From NCBI GenBank assembly GCA_011947345.1, contig JAAVTG010000528.1:372001-436000 (forward strand): DNA of 64,000 nt, in the 5' to 3' direction. Positions within the stretch are counted from its first letter, which is position 1. Each line of letters starts with the position of its first letter. The notes under the pieces are model-generated. The model was given only the letters and a program-made list of their open reading frames with translations. It was not told where the DNA came from and made no database searches. This DNA comes from Phytophthora quininea. Its lineage: Eukaryota; Oomycota; Peronosporomycetes; Peronosporales; Peronosporaceae. The position numbers were made by a program, and so were the translations under genes. Shown in pieces: positions 19,574 to 31,424 of the stretch.

Positions 19574-21179
19574 TTACTGCGGGCAACCGGCTCCAGGAGT
19601 CCTTGTCTGGATGTCCTTCACTAATGCATCAGAAAACTTTTGGTTCTCCATGAACGACTTCATGTGCAGAATCGGCTGTACGCCAACGTCAGAGATAGTC
19701 TTGCCCTGGATCAGCTCGCTGTACTTTTGAGGATAGAAGTTGGCCAGGGGATCGGAGCCATTTGCCTTGGCCGACACACCTTCCGCCACTCGGAACAGCG
19801 CATCAATGTCGTTCATCTTCATGAACGGGCAGGTAGCGCAGCCGCCAGCGGTCGAGCAGCCCTCGCCACCAGCTACACCAGGCACCAGCTCCTCGCCCTC
19901 CGTCGCGACAGCATCAGCTGACACGGGGAAGATGATCTCCACCTCGGGCTTGACGCCACCCTGCTGAGCATTCAGCGTCTCCTGGACACCGCGCACGATG
20001 GCCGTGATCATGCCGGCTTCCGTGCCCAGTACGAAGCTGAGCTTCTCTCCAGACTGTTTCTTTACAGCCTCCGCCGTCTTGGCCTTAATGAAGTTGAGGA
20101 TGTTCGACGTGGATCCGACAACACCACGGCCTTCGTTCTGCGCCTCCATCGCGAGTGTGAACATCTCGCCGGGCACTTCAAAGTGCGCTGTGTGGTAGGC
20201 GTGGCTGTACTCGTCACGCACTCGCTTGGTCACCTTGTCACCGAACATGTGGTGCACGACGCAGTTTCCTCCTTAAAGTAGTCGAACTTCTTAAGCATGT
20301 CCGCGATGGTCTTGCGGTTATGCTGCGGGTGGATCTGCTGGATCTTCTCATCGGGAGCTGTGCAATATGCTCAAACATTTGCTGCAAGTTCTCGCCCATG
20401 TAGGTGTCGGGTCCGTACCAAATGTTGATGTCGGGCACCTGCGCATAGGCCTGGAGCACAGTCTGCACCACATTGCTGGACGTGCACGTGATGGTCGGCA
20501 CCAGATCGTGCGCAAAGGCCTTGCTCCTGAGCGACGTGTTAATGTACACGATGTGCAAACTGTTGGGCGTCTTGCTCGCCTTCTGCAGGTAAGCGATGTA
20601 GGCCTGCTTCTCGGCCGACTCGGCCAGCGAGCAGCCGATCTTTGCTCCGCCAGGCGGTACACAGGGATGTTGGGGAAGCCGTTGGAGTCGAGATTGGCGC
20701 GCACGCTCTCGCTCATAAAGTCGACGCCCAGCACAGCCACCGACTGGATCCCCTTGCGCGCCATCTTGGCGGCGGCCTCGCCCATGGCCAGCGAGTCGGC
20801 GATGAACGTGTGCTCCCACTTGAGTGCAGACAGCACGCCCTGCAGCTCCGGGTCCATGTAGAAGTGCGCGACGATGCCCATCTTCTTGTCGTGGAGCAGC
20901 GCGTCAAGCTCCTTGACGACCTGCGGGTCTGGCTGGAGGTAGTTGGCTTGGGCCTCGGCGAACGAGCCCTGGGCCGAGACACCTTCCGAGGAAATCTAGG
21001 GACCATCACTCTGATTAGTATGGCAGTTTGTATACGATCAACTGCTGATCGCCACGTACGAGGATGGAGGGGAACGGCCGATCCCAGGATGCGGCCAACG
21101 ACGCCGGAGCAGTGGCGGTTGCCGTGGAGAAGCGCCGCAGGAGGCGGGAGGAAGCGCGTAGACGGTTAAGACTCAGCAT
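19574..21179 (-). CDS. nadA: Quinolinate synthase (NadA type), organelle-targeted, frame-broken
   Basis: Condenses iminoaspartate with dihydroxyacetone phosphate to quinolinate in de novo NAD synthesis, using a 4Fe-4S cluster. ATG 21179 gives a 40-codon exon that is Arg/Ser/Leu-rich with almost no acid (MLSLNRLRASSRLLRRFS), a mitochondrial-like leader. A 64-nt intron (21059-20996, branch TACTAAT) joins it in phase to GVSAQGSFAEAQANY. NadA blocks follow: IVAHFYMDPELQG, GCSLAES, INTSLRSKA, TITCTSSNVVQT, IWYGPDTYMG, CVVHHMFGDK, FVLGTEAGM and CATCPFMKMN. The three expected cluster cysteines are thus visible. One-base slips near 20640, at 20353-20355 (G-run) and near 20268 break the frame. The pattern resembles plant quinolinate synthases more than bacterial ones, but there is no SufE domain in front. 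Confidence 0.85.
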
Positions 21180-21230
21180 CGTGGAGCGGACAGGAGTGAT
21201 GGTCACGGGCGCGCGCTGGAGGGAGAATGC

Positions 21231-21240
21231 GGAAGTGAGG
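21231..21240 (-). promoter_or_regulatory. Oomycete Inr-like initiator for quinolinate synthase
   Basis: CCTCACTTCC on the minus strand, followed by GCATTCTCC, matches the Inr consensus (YTCANTYY) about 52-61 nt upstream of ATG 21179, a normal distance for oomycete promoters. Confidence 0.45.
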
Positions 21241-22038
21241 CGCGCAATTGATGGGAGCGGATGCGGAATTGAAGACGAGTGGCAAAACACGGTGGTCCCC
21301 ACCACCAGAACGTAAGTGCTAAATTACGAATGTAGCCATTCCCATACAAACACGAAATGTAAGCAGTTGATCGCGTTAGCCCCACGAATGGATACATTTG
21401 GTAGACAAACCCACCCACTTTTGCGATCTCGCAAGAGAGCCAATCAGATGGTTGAGCTTTGCCCGACGATGACGCGAAGGGCAGAGGGGGCAACACGGCG
21501 CTGCTGCTGGCGTTGCCAGCGACAACGCAATGGGAGTGTTTGTGCAGCTGGATGAAGCTGCTTGCGAAGGGCACCTAGCGCACAGGACTGTACACCTGAG
21601 CCGCTTTTTAAGATGGATTCTACGCTCTTTTACTGTTCGTACGCGCTGGTAATGTAAAGAGAAGCGATTGGCAGTAGTTCCCATTTGATGTTGCATCCAT
21701 CGGAGGCGTTCATCGCGCTGAAAGAGGCACAAACTGTCAACAGTTCTGCATGCACGGTAGTAGTTTCAATCTGGTATAATCATCTAGATGATCGCAGTCT
21801 GTTCGACTGCGATCAGCTGCTTCGCTTAGTGTCCGCTGGAGGACGAGGTTGCGGTAAAACAATAGTTTCCGTCTTTTCATCGAGGCGTCTCAGTATTTGC
21901 TTCCCGTCGTCACTCTCAAACTTGCAAGTCCATCGCAACCTAGTTTCCTGAGCTTCGCTGAAGATACGAGTACGGTTATTGCTTTTGCTAGTTTGTTTGT
22001 GCAGTATGACTGCTCACTGACAGCGCTGTCGTTGTCTG
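21241..22038. other. Intergenic, no recognised gene
   Basis: Short frames such as 21203-21574 minus and 21316-21555 plus overlap and have no recognisable features. The region separates two divergently transcribed genes. Confidence 0.4.
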
Positions 22039-24088
22039 ATGCAACAGGTTTGCATTTACCTTAAGGATGACGGCGCGCTCGATTTTGCGGTCGCTAAATC
22101 GGAGGCTACTGGCAACAAGTGCCAAATCCAAGATTTGGAGGAGAACGGTGTTGCTCACCGCGCTGGTCTACGAAATGGCAATGTCATCACGCAGTACATG
22201 GTTGTCCGTGTCGGATTCCTGGGGAAGTGGAAACCGGTGGAAATCGATTTCATGAGTGTGATTCGGGGATGTGAACTGCTTTGTGTGCTTGTTGATGCTT
22301 TGAATTCCCCACTCGAGGAAAATGTGATGAGACGAACCCACGCTATTGATATAGCACAGATACGCAGCGTACGCTACATTCTCCCCTCTAGAACTGTGTA
22401 CAATACTGAAGCACGCGATTCACAGAAATCCTACAAGACGTTTGCAGTCAAGATTCGAAGGCTCTCCCAGATTGGTACGTGCCTTGGACGCCCGTGACAT
22501 AGAGGGCCACAACACCTCCAGCCAAGATGAAGATGGCGGTGTCGATCGAGTAGCAGTGTGTGGATCAAAGAGAGGATGTCTAGAAATTCATGGGGCTTCG
22601 AATGGTAAAAACCGAGGACGAGCAATGATGTCCCACCAAGTGGCAGCAACTTGCCTCAATCTGAAGACCAGCTTGTGATCGACTCCGACACCTCAACTGT
22701 TCAAGATGGTTTGAGCTCAGATGAAGAATTCATGGATGCCCATGGATCAGCTGAAGATCCCCTCAGGGACATCGTCCTCTACGATCTAACATACTCGGAA
22801 TCCTCTTGGATCGAGAACGTACTGGGGTTACTTTCTGTGTCTGTGTCTACAGGCATTCAGGACGAAGACCAATTTGCCGAAGAAATTCTCGCGCTTCTAA
22901 AGAAGTCTACAAGTTTACTGACAGACATGTACCAGGTGTGTGGATCGTTGGACATTGGGCCTCATATCGCTGAAATTGCTAGAGCAATTGACAAGTTGCC
23001 GAAGAAAAGGGCGAAGCAATTGCAGTAAGCGTTCACGTGGGAAGGTTTTCTTGTATAGAAATGTTTAACTATAACCGTGGGTTCAGGAACAGGGAAATGT
23101 TGAGGACCTCGAGAATAAGTTTCTTTCAGCAAAAGCGAGCATCCAGGAACTTGAAAAACAATTTGAAAGAGACCCCGATACGGCTGAACAAGAGGCAGTA
23201 AAGATTATACTATGCGCAACGGAATACTTTTCTGCTTTGGTAGAGAAAGTGGAGTACTTCAGCAGCCAGCCGCTCCAAGACCACGAGGAGTCGACGGTCA
23301 GCGATCCATCTTCTTGCAGCTTTACAATCCAGATAGGCCACGGAGAGATAGACAGTGTCAAGCAAGAGTTGGCGAAACTCGGATTGCCTGACGATGCAGC
23401 AGCGATGCTTGGGTCAGTGATGGTGTGGAGCAATCGAGACCCAAGATTTACTAGCCAGCGATGCGACCTCATGGCGGTATCATTCCAGAGCTTACTGCAA
23501 CTTCTTGTCGTGAAGGCCACCACTCTCAAGCAGCAACAAGAATAGGTATTTTGCCAGAGGAGTTGTCCGGGGGTATGACTAACGTGCTGATGACTTATTC
23601 AGCGAGCAGCGGAAATTCGACAATGCCAACTAAAGCAAAGCCGCGACGAAGCCCTCGCCGCAGTGAACCACCATGGACAGGAATTCAAAGAACTCTTAGA
23701 CTTCTTTTTCAAGCAAACGTCAACACGCATGGAAAATATCCATGAATACAAGCAGAGACTCAGTCAACAACTGCAGGATAGCCGAAGAAGCTACGGCTCA
23801 AATTACGATCGGAGCATCGAAGCCGAGATCGGACGGATCCAAGAATCGCAAGTCGCGGTTCAGAAATCGACTTTCCAAGTGAATAGTGCCCTACGCGATC
23901 TTAAAGCAGCCATCCCGAAGGAAGAGACGGAGATTCTACATCGATTCAGGAGCTTTGTTACCCGATTTCAAGTTACTGACCAGAGTCAGAGCGCAGGTGA
24001 TCACGACACATCAGACGATAGTGATCATCTAGAGGGTCAAAATGACGATAGTGCCGCGGAAATGGATGGCCGTTGCGTGGTGATGTAG
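22039..24088 (+). CDS. PDZ-like / coiled-coil protein of unknown function (exon structure uncertain)
   Basis: ATG 22039 opens a frame with a PDZ-like GLGF-loop region (CQIQDLEENGVAHRAGLRNG, about residues 29-50). The next good frame, from 22651, is acidic and helical (YDLTYSESSWIENVLGLLSV). After a probable intron (GTAAGC at 23027 to CAG near 23087) comes EDLENKFLSAKASIQELEKQ and helical sequence to 23545. Another intron-like gap (23548-23601) leads to a coiled coil (RRSYGSNYDRSIEAEIGRI) and an acidic tail (DDSDHLEGQNDDSAAEM) ending in CVVM at 24088. A CaaX-like C-terminus is notable: CVVM would suit prenylation. Splice phases do not all agree, so a base or two may be missing. I do not know the family. 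Confidence 0.5.
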
Positions 24089-24245
24089 ACACTTTCATTG
24101 TCGTCCTCGCCATGAGAGTCGTGGGCAATACAGCTTGAAGCGGCGTTGCTTGCAATGTGTACAACTTCTTTTCGTGGAAAAGCAACAGTTTCGATCATAT
24201 CCGCGACTCTTTGCCTGCCTTCTTTCACAAGATCATTGCTAAGCT

Positions 24246-27223
24246 ATGGCCGACGAGAAATCCTCCGTGGAAAGCAAAGATGCCGGTGGCGAGGCCAACT
24301 CGACGTAGGAGTCCTATTTGGCTACCCTGACGATGTTCCTCTGACCAAGATATTCCTTAGGCCTCGCGTCATGAAAGCCCCGCCAAAAACAGCTCCACCT
24401 CCTAATGCCAACGCGGATGCCAAGGTTTTTATTTATTTAATTCTGCTGCAATAAATGCTGAAGGAGACTCATTCACCGGTTGACGCAGAACCCTGGAGGT
24501 GCTGAAGGTCCCAAGAAGAAGGCTCTTCCTCCGCCGTCAAACCCTCCGCCGACAGCTGGAGGTTCAGCCGCTGCAGCGTTTAGATCCAAGTCGACACTTC
24601 CTCCTCCAAATGGCCCTCCTCCAAGCGGAGGCGCTGCACCTAGTGCTTCGGTGGCAAAAATTCGAGGCGCTGCTCGACCTCCGTCAGGGCTCCCCACCAT
24701 CAGCTCAAGCAAAGGGACGCCTCCTGAAGGAGCCCCAGCGAAAGCCATAGGTCCGCCATCCTCAACTCCGCCAAGCAAGGCACCTCCGTCTTCAGCTCCG
24801 CCGATGAAAGCTCCTCCATCAAAAGCGCCTCCAATGTCAGCACCACCACCGAAAGGAGAAGCGAAACCTGTGAGTACGCCTCGATCGTCAGAAGACGAAA
24901 GCAAAAGCGACTCGAAACCAGCTCCTACGGGTCCTCCGAAGCCGAGACCTGATGCAAAGCGAACGCCACCGACATCTGCCAGAGGATCTCCAAGTGATGC
25001 AAAATTGACACCACGAGCAGCTCCAGTCGACATTCTCGGAGATGAGTCTCCTGCTATTGTCAATAAACCAGTCAAGACTCCTGCCGGTGCTCCACCAGGT
25101 AAACCTCCAAAGCCTGCTCCTCAAACGCAGCGTCCTCCTGCTACTGCGCCTGCGTCGATGGTCGACAGGACCCCGGCCGCGAAACCAGCTCTAGTGATGA
25201 AGAGCACGTTGGAGGTTTTGAACGACGCGAACGCTGCACTGTCGGCTAGAGGACGAAGTGAAGACGAAGCGGATAGTCGACGCTCGAGTGTGCCGTCGAT
25301 GATCAAGGAAGGCAGCCACAACGGCGTGTACACGACCAAGATGGGCATGGCGGCGCAATTCAGCGGCCAAACTCGCCTCAACGTTCCTGAAGAAGAAGTT
25401 ATCATCGTCAAGAAGCGGGAGTCCAAAACTAGTGAGGACGAAGCACAAGCTAAACCTGACGGAAGTGAAAGTTCAAAACCTGCTCGGAATGGGGCAGCTC
25501 ACATCCCCAACATAGATGACACTTTCGAAGACGTCGAAGAAATTCCCTTCTTGGAGGATAATAAACCTGACGCCAAGAAGACCGAGCCTGTGGAACAGAA
25601 AGTGGTTGCACGAGAAGACGATCCTGAAATCCTCATCGAAAGCAAACATGGTCCTCCGAAGGCAAATGGTAAGCGACCTTCGTCACAGAATGAGGATACT
25701 AGAAGTGAACACAAGGACAATAACTTTGATGAGGAGAAAGAGGACTCGGAAGGTCTGATGCGACGAAACGCAACTCACGAGGATATCTACGACGAACTGC
25801 GGAAGATGAAGAATGAGGCGCATTCGGAGCGAGAAGACATAGAGGCTGCTGATGAACATGAGGAGTCTCAGGCCTCATCTTTTAGCGACAAAAAGGAAAA
25901 ACTTAGCTCACACAGTGATGACAACACAAAAGAACAGAGTGGAGCAAGCGCGAGGGAAAGCAGTCGCGAAAAGTCTCGTGAAAAGCGCAAGGAGAAGCGA
26001 CGTAACAAGCACGACGAGCCGAAGAAAATTCAAGCGCAGGTAAGGCTGTTTTGTTTCACGAAATTTAATGAACTGGTACTCATGCGGATCGTTTTGTTTG
26101 TGGGTAGTTCTTCAATCCAAAGAGTGTGCCGTATATTCCGGATCATTTGCTCGAGTTTGTGAAGCGTCCGCTGGAATGCGGTCGCGGACAAATCGTCAAG
26201 TGCTTCATCGAGAGAAACGACAGCGGCCCCAACAAACTCGCTCCGATTTACACACTTTTACTGGAGGTCAATAGCTCCAGCGGCCGGCCTATCATGTATG
26301 CAAGGAAAAAAGCCACCAGTCGCATCACTTCTCACTACGTCATCTCCATGAATCGGTTGGTATCAGTATTCTTCCTGTTGATCTTGTAGTAGCTGACAGT
26401 ATTCTGTTGTAGGGATGACCTGTTTCTCTCTCGAATGATGCGGAGCCATCAGTACGTTGGAAAATTGCGATCATCCACGAGCTTGATGGAGTACTGTTTG
26501 TACGACCAAGGTGACAACCCCGAGGACTTGGATTCCGACTGCGAGGTCGACGACGAACTCCGACAAAGCATTCGTGCCGAGCTCGCCGTCATTCGCTACC
26601 ATTACTCCAAAAAGGTTAAAGGATGATAGCCGTCGCAACGGTAGTCTAATGCTAACTTGAATTTGTACTGAGCAGCCATACCCTCGAAAAATGGAGGTGG
26701 TCATCCCATCCATTATCGAGAATGGAGCGGCATATCTCGAGTGGCGTCCGCTGTCAAGGGATCAGATGATGGAGGAGCATGTTCGCAACATCACAGCTGC
26801 GGTAAGTCGTGTAGAATTCATTCTTGTCAATGAAAACATAGCTAATCTGAATGTATTCGACCAGGGAGGGCAAAATGTCATGGATGGTTCCAACTTCGTT
26901 TTCCTTCACAAACGAGAGACCAAGTACGATCCGTTATCTTCCTGCATCGTGGACTTCCGCAGTCGTGCGACGTGCGTTTCCGTCAAAAACTTCCAGCTCG
27001 TGCACTCGGAGCCGACCAACGAACAAATGCGCGACCAGTACCGCAAAGCCTATCCTGATTTTGTGTACGAAGACCAAGGAACGGTATCATTACCGCAGGA
27101 GCATGTGCTACTGCAACTCGGCAAGGTGGGCAAGACTGCTTCAACATGGACTTTCAATACCCTCTGTCCATGTTGCAAGCGTTCGCAGTAAGCCTCAGTC
27201 GATTCGACACCAAGCAGAGATAA
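24246..27223 (+). CDS. Tubby-domain protein with long proline-rich N-terminus
   Basis: Tubby domains bind phosphoinositides and, in ciliated cells, link IFT-A to membrane cargo. ATG 24246 starts exon 1 (24246-24304); exon 2 is 24361-24424 and exon 3 is 24489-26039, with clean GT-AG borders and phases. Exons 2-3 encode a disordered Pro/Ala/Lys region ([20 protein letters not shown] and more), then acidic and basic low-complexity parts. The Tubby domain begins at [18 protein letters not shown] (from 26108) and contains [41 protein letters not shown]-like strands and the terminal signature [16 protein letters not shown]. Further introns lie near 26355-26412, 26615-26676 and 26802-26864. One base is missing near 27133, just before the terminal signature; in the next frame the protein ends normally at TAA 27221. 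About 830 residues. Confidence 0.87.
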
Positions 27224-27299
27224 AGTTGGCAGGTTCTACTTAGTTTTCATGCCTAATCCAAAAACTTGCGAACTAAAGTGGTTTTGCTTTCCCAAGTTT

Positions 27300-28535
27300 G
27301 GAGGCTCATGGCTACACAATCTTTCAAGACCCCCATGGTGAGCTTCCGGTTGACACGACTCTGGGGTAGTCCGGCCAGCAACGTGGTCCTGACACAGCTC
27401 CGATCGCGATGTGAGAAGATGAAGGATCCTAAGGCTCTGAGTCTTCGGGTGCTTGAACATCTGGAAGTTCTGCATGAGCCTGTTGCGGGTCTGGAAGAGA
27501 GCGACACGCTTAAAATTGAACTTCGTCGACTGCATCAAGCGACTAGTAAAAATTACAACAAGCAGGCCGTTGCTCGTGCGACTAGCGAGTTGTGAGGTGG
27601 TTGCCCAAATGATATTCATTCTCCACCGAAAGGTGGATCAAATTGCAAGTGGATTGAGTCAGCCTGAAGTCAACTGGAGAGAGAACTGGGAGACGGATCG
27701 AGAACAGCGAATTTTAACTTTAAAGGAGGAAGTTGGCAAGATGGCAGACCGGCAGTTGGTTCAGGGCGTGCGGAGTGAGCAGAATCTTGAAGGGGTACTC
27801 ACGCAGCTCAAGAAAGAGATGGAGAAGGGCGTGTTGTATGAGGGGTGATGCTCTTAATGAGATCGACGTTTGATCGAGTGACCAAATACTCAAAGTTGGA
27901 AGGGGTTCACGTGTTTGACTGGTTTATAGCTGCAGACGAACTGCATTTCGATCGCAATACTGGAGAAGAGGGATCATTTGGTCAAGTACACCGAGCGGTG
28001 TGCTACATGGGCAGGGCATTGTCCATGGTGCGCTAAAGTGCAACAATATCCTGGTGGGTGAGGACTATGCGGCCAAGCTCACGGACATTGGTTTTGTTCG
28101 ATGCGCGAACTTGCTGCAGAACTGCATGAAGGGGCTGCACTCGCATCCAAGAAAGCCATCCGCTGGAAGCCAAAGGAGGTTCTGTTAGAGTCGGACAATG
28201 AGGAGCCTCTGTTTGCTACCGACCTCTACTCTATGGGCATGTGCATGATTGAAGCACTAGCACAAGAAGCTCCTTATGCCATGGACACTGATAAGGACGT
28301 CATGGAGAAAGTCATCAATGGAGAATTACCTAACCGTCCGAAGAAGGCGACAGATGTAATATGGGATCTGATCACTAGGTTGTGCAGGTCAGACTCGAAG
28401 GAGCGACCACCTCTGGAAGCTGTGATCGAAGAGTTGGGAGCTCATGCAGCTGCGGAGAAGAAGCTCAACGCGCTCCCTTATGTCACTGCACTTGATAACG
28501 GTCGTGGTCAGGTCCTAGGCACAACGACGGCTTAG
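27300..28535 (+). pseudogene. TKL kinase pseudogene lacking most of the N-lobe
   Basis: The helical N-terminal part (LTQLRSRCEKMKDPKALSL, then KVDQIASGLSQPEVNWRENW) matches the layout of the kinase at 13.9 kb. The kinase starts with EEGSFGQVHRAV at about 27967 and jumps straight to CYMxGQGIVHGALKCNNILVG near 28010. The lysine strand, helix C and all sequence up to the catalytic loop are therefore missing. The loop itself reads HGA where Asp is essential, and DFG reads DIG. The C-lobe follows in another frame (LYSMGMCMIEALAQE, SDSKERPPLEAVIEEL) to TAG at 28535. No Armadillo repeats follow. It cannot be an active kinase. Confidence 0.78.
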
Positions 28536-28671
28536 TGCGGACGACGAATATGGTGGAAACAATTGGCCCTTCACCCTCAATAAGTAACGATCCCAAGTGC
28601 AGATACAGTGCATTGTCGTGTCGGATCAAGTTGCTTAGACACTAGCAGCCTCATCCAAGGTTGTGGTGACG

Positions 28672-31301
28672 TTACTTCATATTCTGGTTGCTTTCTTGTC
28701 GTAGAGCTGCTTTGACTCGAAGCAGTCGACTGAGCTCTGATAACGAATCCAATGGATCTACCACAACAAAACTTTAGTTGGGCAGAATTGCTACTTCAAA
28801 TATTTCGAAGCAAACGTACCAAGTTCAAAGGCACTAGAGGTTTGCGGCCGCACTGGTGCCGGCGAGGCTTCTCGATAAAAATGGTGTCTCCCAGGATTTT
28901 GGCTAGACTTTTGATTGTCATTGTTGGATGAATGTGATTGCTGCTGGTGTGAATGACGCTGTGCGTGAGGTTCACTGGTTCGAGTTGGTGCGGATGGAGG
29001 CTTCTTACTGCCTAGCAAGTCTTTGAGTTCTTCGAACTGCAATAAAGCAAGCGTTAGGCACATTCTACCCATAAAACCCAGCAGAATCCGTACCGATAAT
29101 AAGCCGGCGTCTGCAGTCCGCACTCTCGATTTCTTTGTGTTGGGTTTCGCAAGTTCATTGTCATTTTGAATGGATTTTACATTCCTCCTCCGTCTTCCAG
29201 AAGTTGTCGTTTTGTGACTGGAACTAGTTCGTAGTACTTCTTGAATTCTATCTGCAGTTGGAGGCGCTGGAAATAAGCTTGGACTGGAGGACGAAGATGT
29301 AAAGTTGCCAGAGTTTCCACTGAGTGCTCCATAGCCTGGGATGTCGGTCTCCGCGTCTTCTGGTTCCTCGTCTAATTGATTTCCATTCTTCTGATGAGCT
29401 ACCAAGTATTCCAGCACCTCCATTTTCTCCCGAAGGGATTGGTTTTCCACAGTGAGAACGTGCGTCTCGTGTTGTAGTGAGCCAATTTGTGAAGATTGAG
29501 TCTCGACCAAGTCCGAGAGACGCTTCTCCGTCGCATACATGCGCTTTACTAAGCTCACACTGTCAATGACTTTCAACTTGAGTTCCTGTGTAACTTTCGG
29601 AGCGGCTTTTGTTCCAGTAGAAGCTTTTGATGTTCCCACTGGCGTAGCCACCTGAGCAGGTGCTGACTGAGGTGCTGACTGCAGTTGATCTAGTTCAGTT
29701 TCGACATTTTGAGACTCCCCGCCTTGCAATTTATGGCTCTTGCATTCCAAACATTCTCCCAACGGAGGCTGCGTAGCACTGGGAAGTGATGAACTTTGTT
29801 CGTGAAAATTTAGGATCACTTCACGTGCCTGAGCCAATTGCTGTTTAAGTGCTGCCACTTCACTTCGTAGCTCTTCGATCAAAGCCGTTCGAGGATCAGA
29901 GTTTTTAGTTGGTCTCGTGGAAATGCGTTGAGCTCTCGCAGCATAGACCAAAGTGCTTAAATTCTCATCCACATGAGCATCACTCGGTGATAAGCAGGCC
30001 ACCATGAGCGTCAGGCTATTCCCACACAAACTATCCTTAAGTAGCGACGTCAACTTCGAGTCGCGATACGGAATGTACGCTCGTGAGTCAGTATTGTTAC
30101 TCTTCTTTGTTTGGAAGCCACTTTCATCGTCTTCATCTCCGCTTAGCGCTTGAATGACTTGACGAAGCACGAACAGGGATTTATTGATCCCGATCGACTC
30201 TTTCAAGGTAACTCCTGAAGCTCCCGTTTTACTGACTCGTTCCGAGCCGGCCAGGTCCACTAACGTGAGTTTACTTTGCGTCACGAATCCGTCGCCAGTG
30301 TTGGGGTCTCGACTTTCAACGTACAGTGTGAACAGACAATGAGACCTCGACGACGACGCATTCAGGCGATGGGAAGCCATGATTTTGTGTCGAATTCCTT
30401 CTTGAAAGTGGTTGAGAACTTGAGTTGGGGATGTGCACTCGAGCATACGTAGATTCTCCACGTAAAACTTGCGCGCTGCAGTCCATCGAAGGCGAAGTCC
30501 TTGAGTGCTTTGCTTGCCACTTCGTCGTCCGTTTGAACTCAAATGGAAAGGATTCAACAAGTCCAAAATTCGCTCATTGTAAATTTGTACGAAGGAGCAG
30601 TGAACAGTAAACTCGCGGTCATTATCTGACGATTGCTCAACGAGATCGAACAAGTGCTTGACAACGCGAGGAATGAGCTAGCAAAGAAAAATGTATAGTG
30701 AGAACTACAACAGCATCTAAAAGAACAACATTGAACGTACTCCAACCCGCTCTGATCCCTCCAAGTCTACAAGTTGTTTAGGCCGCACTCCAGGTCGAGA
30801 TGTTCCGCTTCCCACATTAGTTGGGGCGGTTGATTCGTACTCGGAGCCTTCCATCGTGTACGTCTTCCCCGACCCAGTCTGAATACAACTAGTTAGAACA
30901 AACGCACACTACTCATCATCACTGATACCACCTGTCCGTAGGCGAATACGGTGGCGTGGTAGCCATCCAAGACCGCCGTCAGCATCGCAGGAAACTCCAT
31001 CCTCTCATACAGCTCTTTCTGGACAACAAGTCCTGTCAGTCGATCATCATGACCTCGTAGCAAATACTCTACGTACTTGTGAAGTAGCACCGTCGAAAAC
31101 TTGATCAAATGCAAACCCCTTGGCATTGGTATTGTCACTTGTAGAAACAGTTAAGGACCGTCGAGATTGATCCACCGATAGAAAAGTGCTTGCGTGTCCT
31201 CGTTCGAATTTCAACAGCGGTCGAATCCTCACCACTACGCGAATCCGCATCGGTATTGATACACTCGTCTCCTTGCCATCTTGACCGTCACTACTCGACA
31301 T
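28672..31301 (-). CDS. Kinesin-like motor protein, N-terminal motor
   Basis: Microtubule motor. Six exons fit with correct phases: 31301-31077, 31018-30932, 30878-30741, 30677-29094, 29036-28820 and 28757-28672, introns 52-62 nt. The motor has RVVVRIRPLL near the start, the P-loop GQTGSGKTYTMEG split across exons 2 and 3, switch I NASSSRSHCLF, switch II DLAGSERVSKTG and the IPYRDSKLTSLLKDSL block. A coiled coil follows (ALIEELRSEVAALKQQLAQA), then a basic low-complexity stretch and a His/Gln-rich tail, ending ALRQESNQNMK. No frame break was needed, so all 782 or so residues are open. Subfamily cannot be fixed from motifs alone. It lies head to head with IFT122, which suggests a flagellar or ciliary job; that is context only. 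Confidence 0.9.
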
Positions 31302-31424
31302 GTTGACAATTTAGCTAAGAGTTTGCGGCTCTTCAAGATCCGATCCGCTGCGACTTTTCATTTCCCAACGCTACGAAGGACTCGCCCAAGATCCAATTCC
31401 ACGTACAAATTGTGGTGAGTTGCC
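31302..31424. promoter_or_regulatory. Bidirectional promoter, kinesin / IFT122
   Basis: Only 123 bp separate the two start codons. TTCATTTCCC at 31357-31366 matches the oomycete Inr on the plus strand, about 60 nt before the IFT122 ATG. No equally good Inr was seen on the minus strand. Shared control of the two genes is inferred from spacing. Confidence 0.6.

Noticed and set aside
24473..25075. 200-codon Gly-rich frame on the minus strand over the Tubby exon
   Set aside because: It is the antisense of the Pro-rich region (CCN codons read as GGN).
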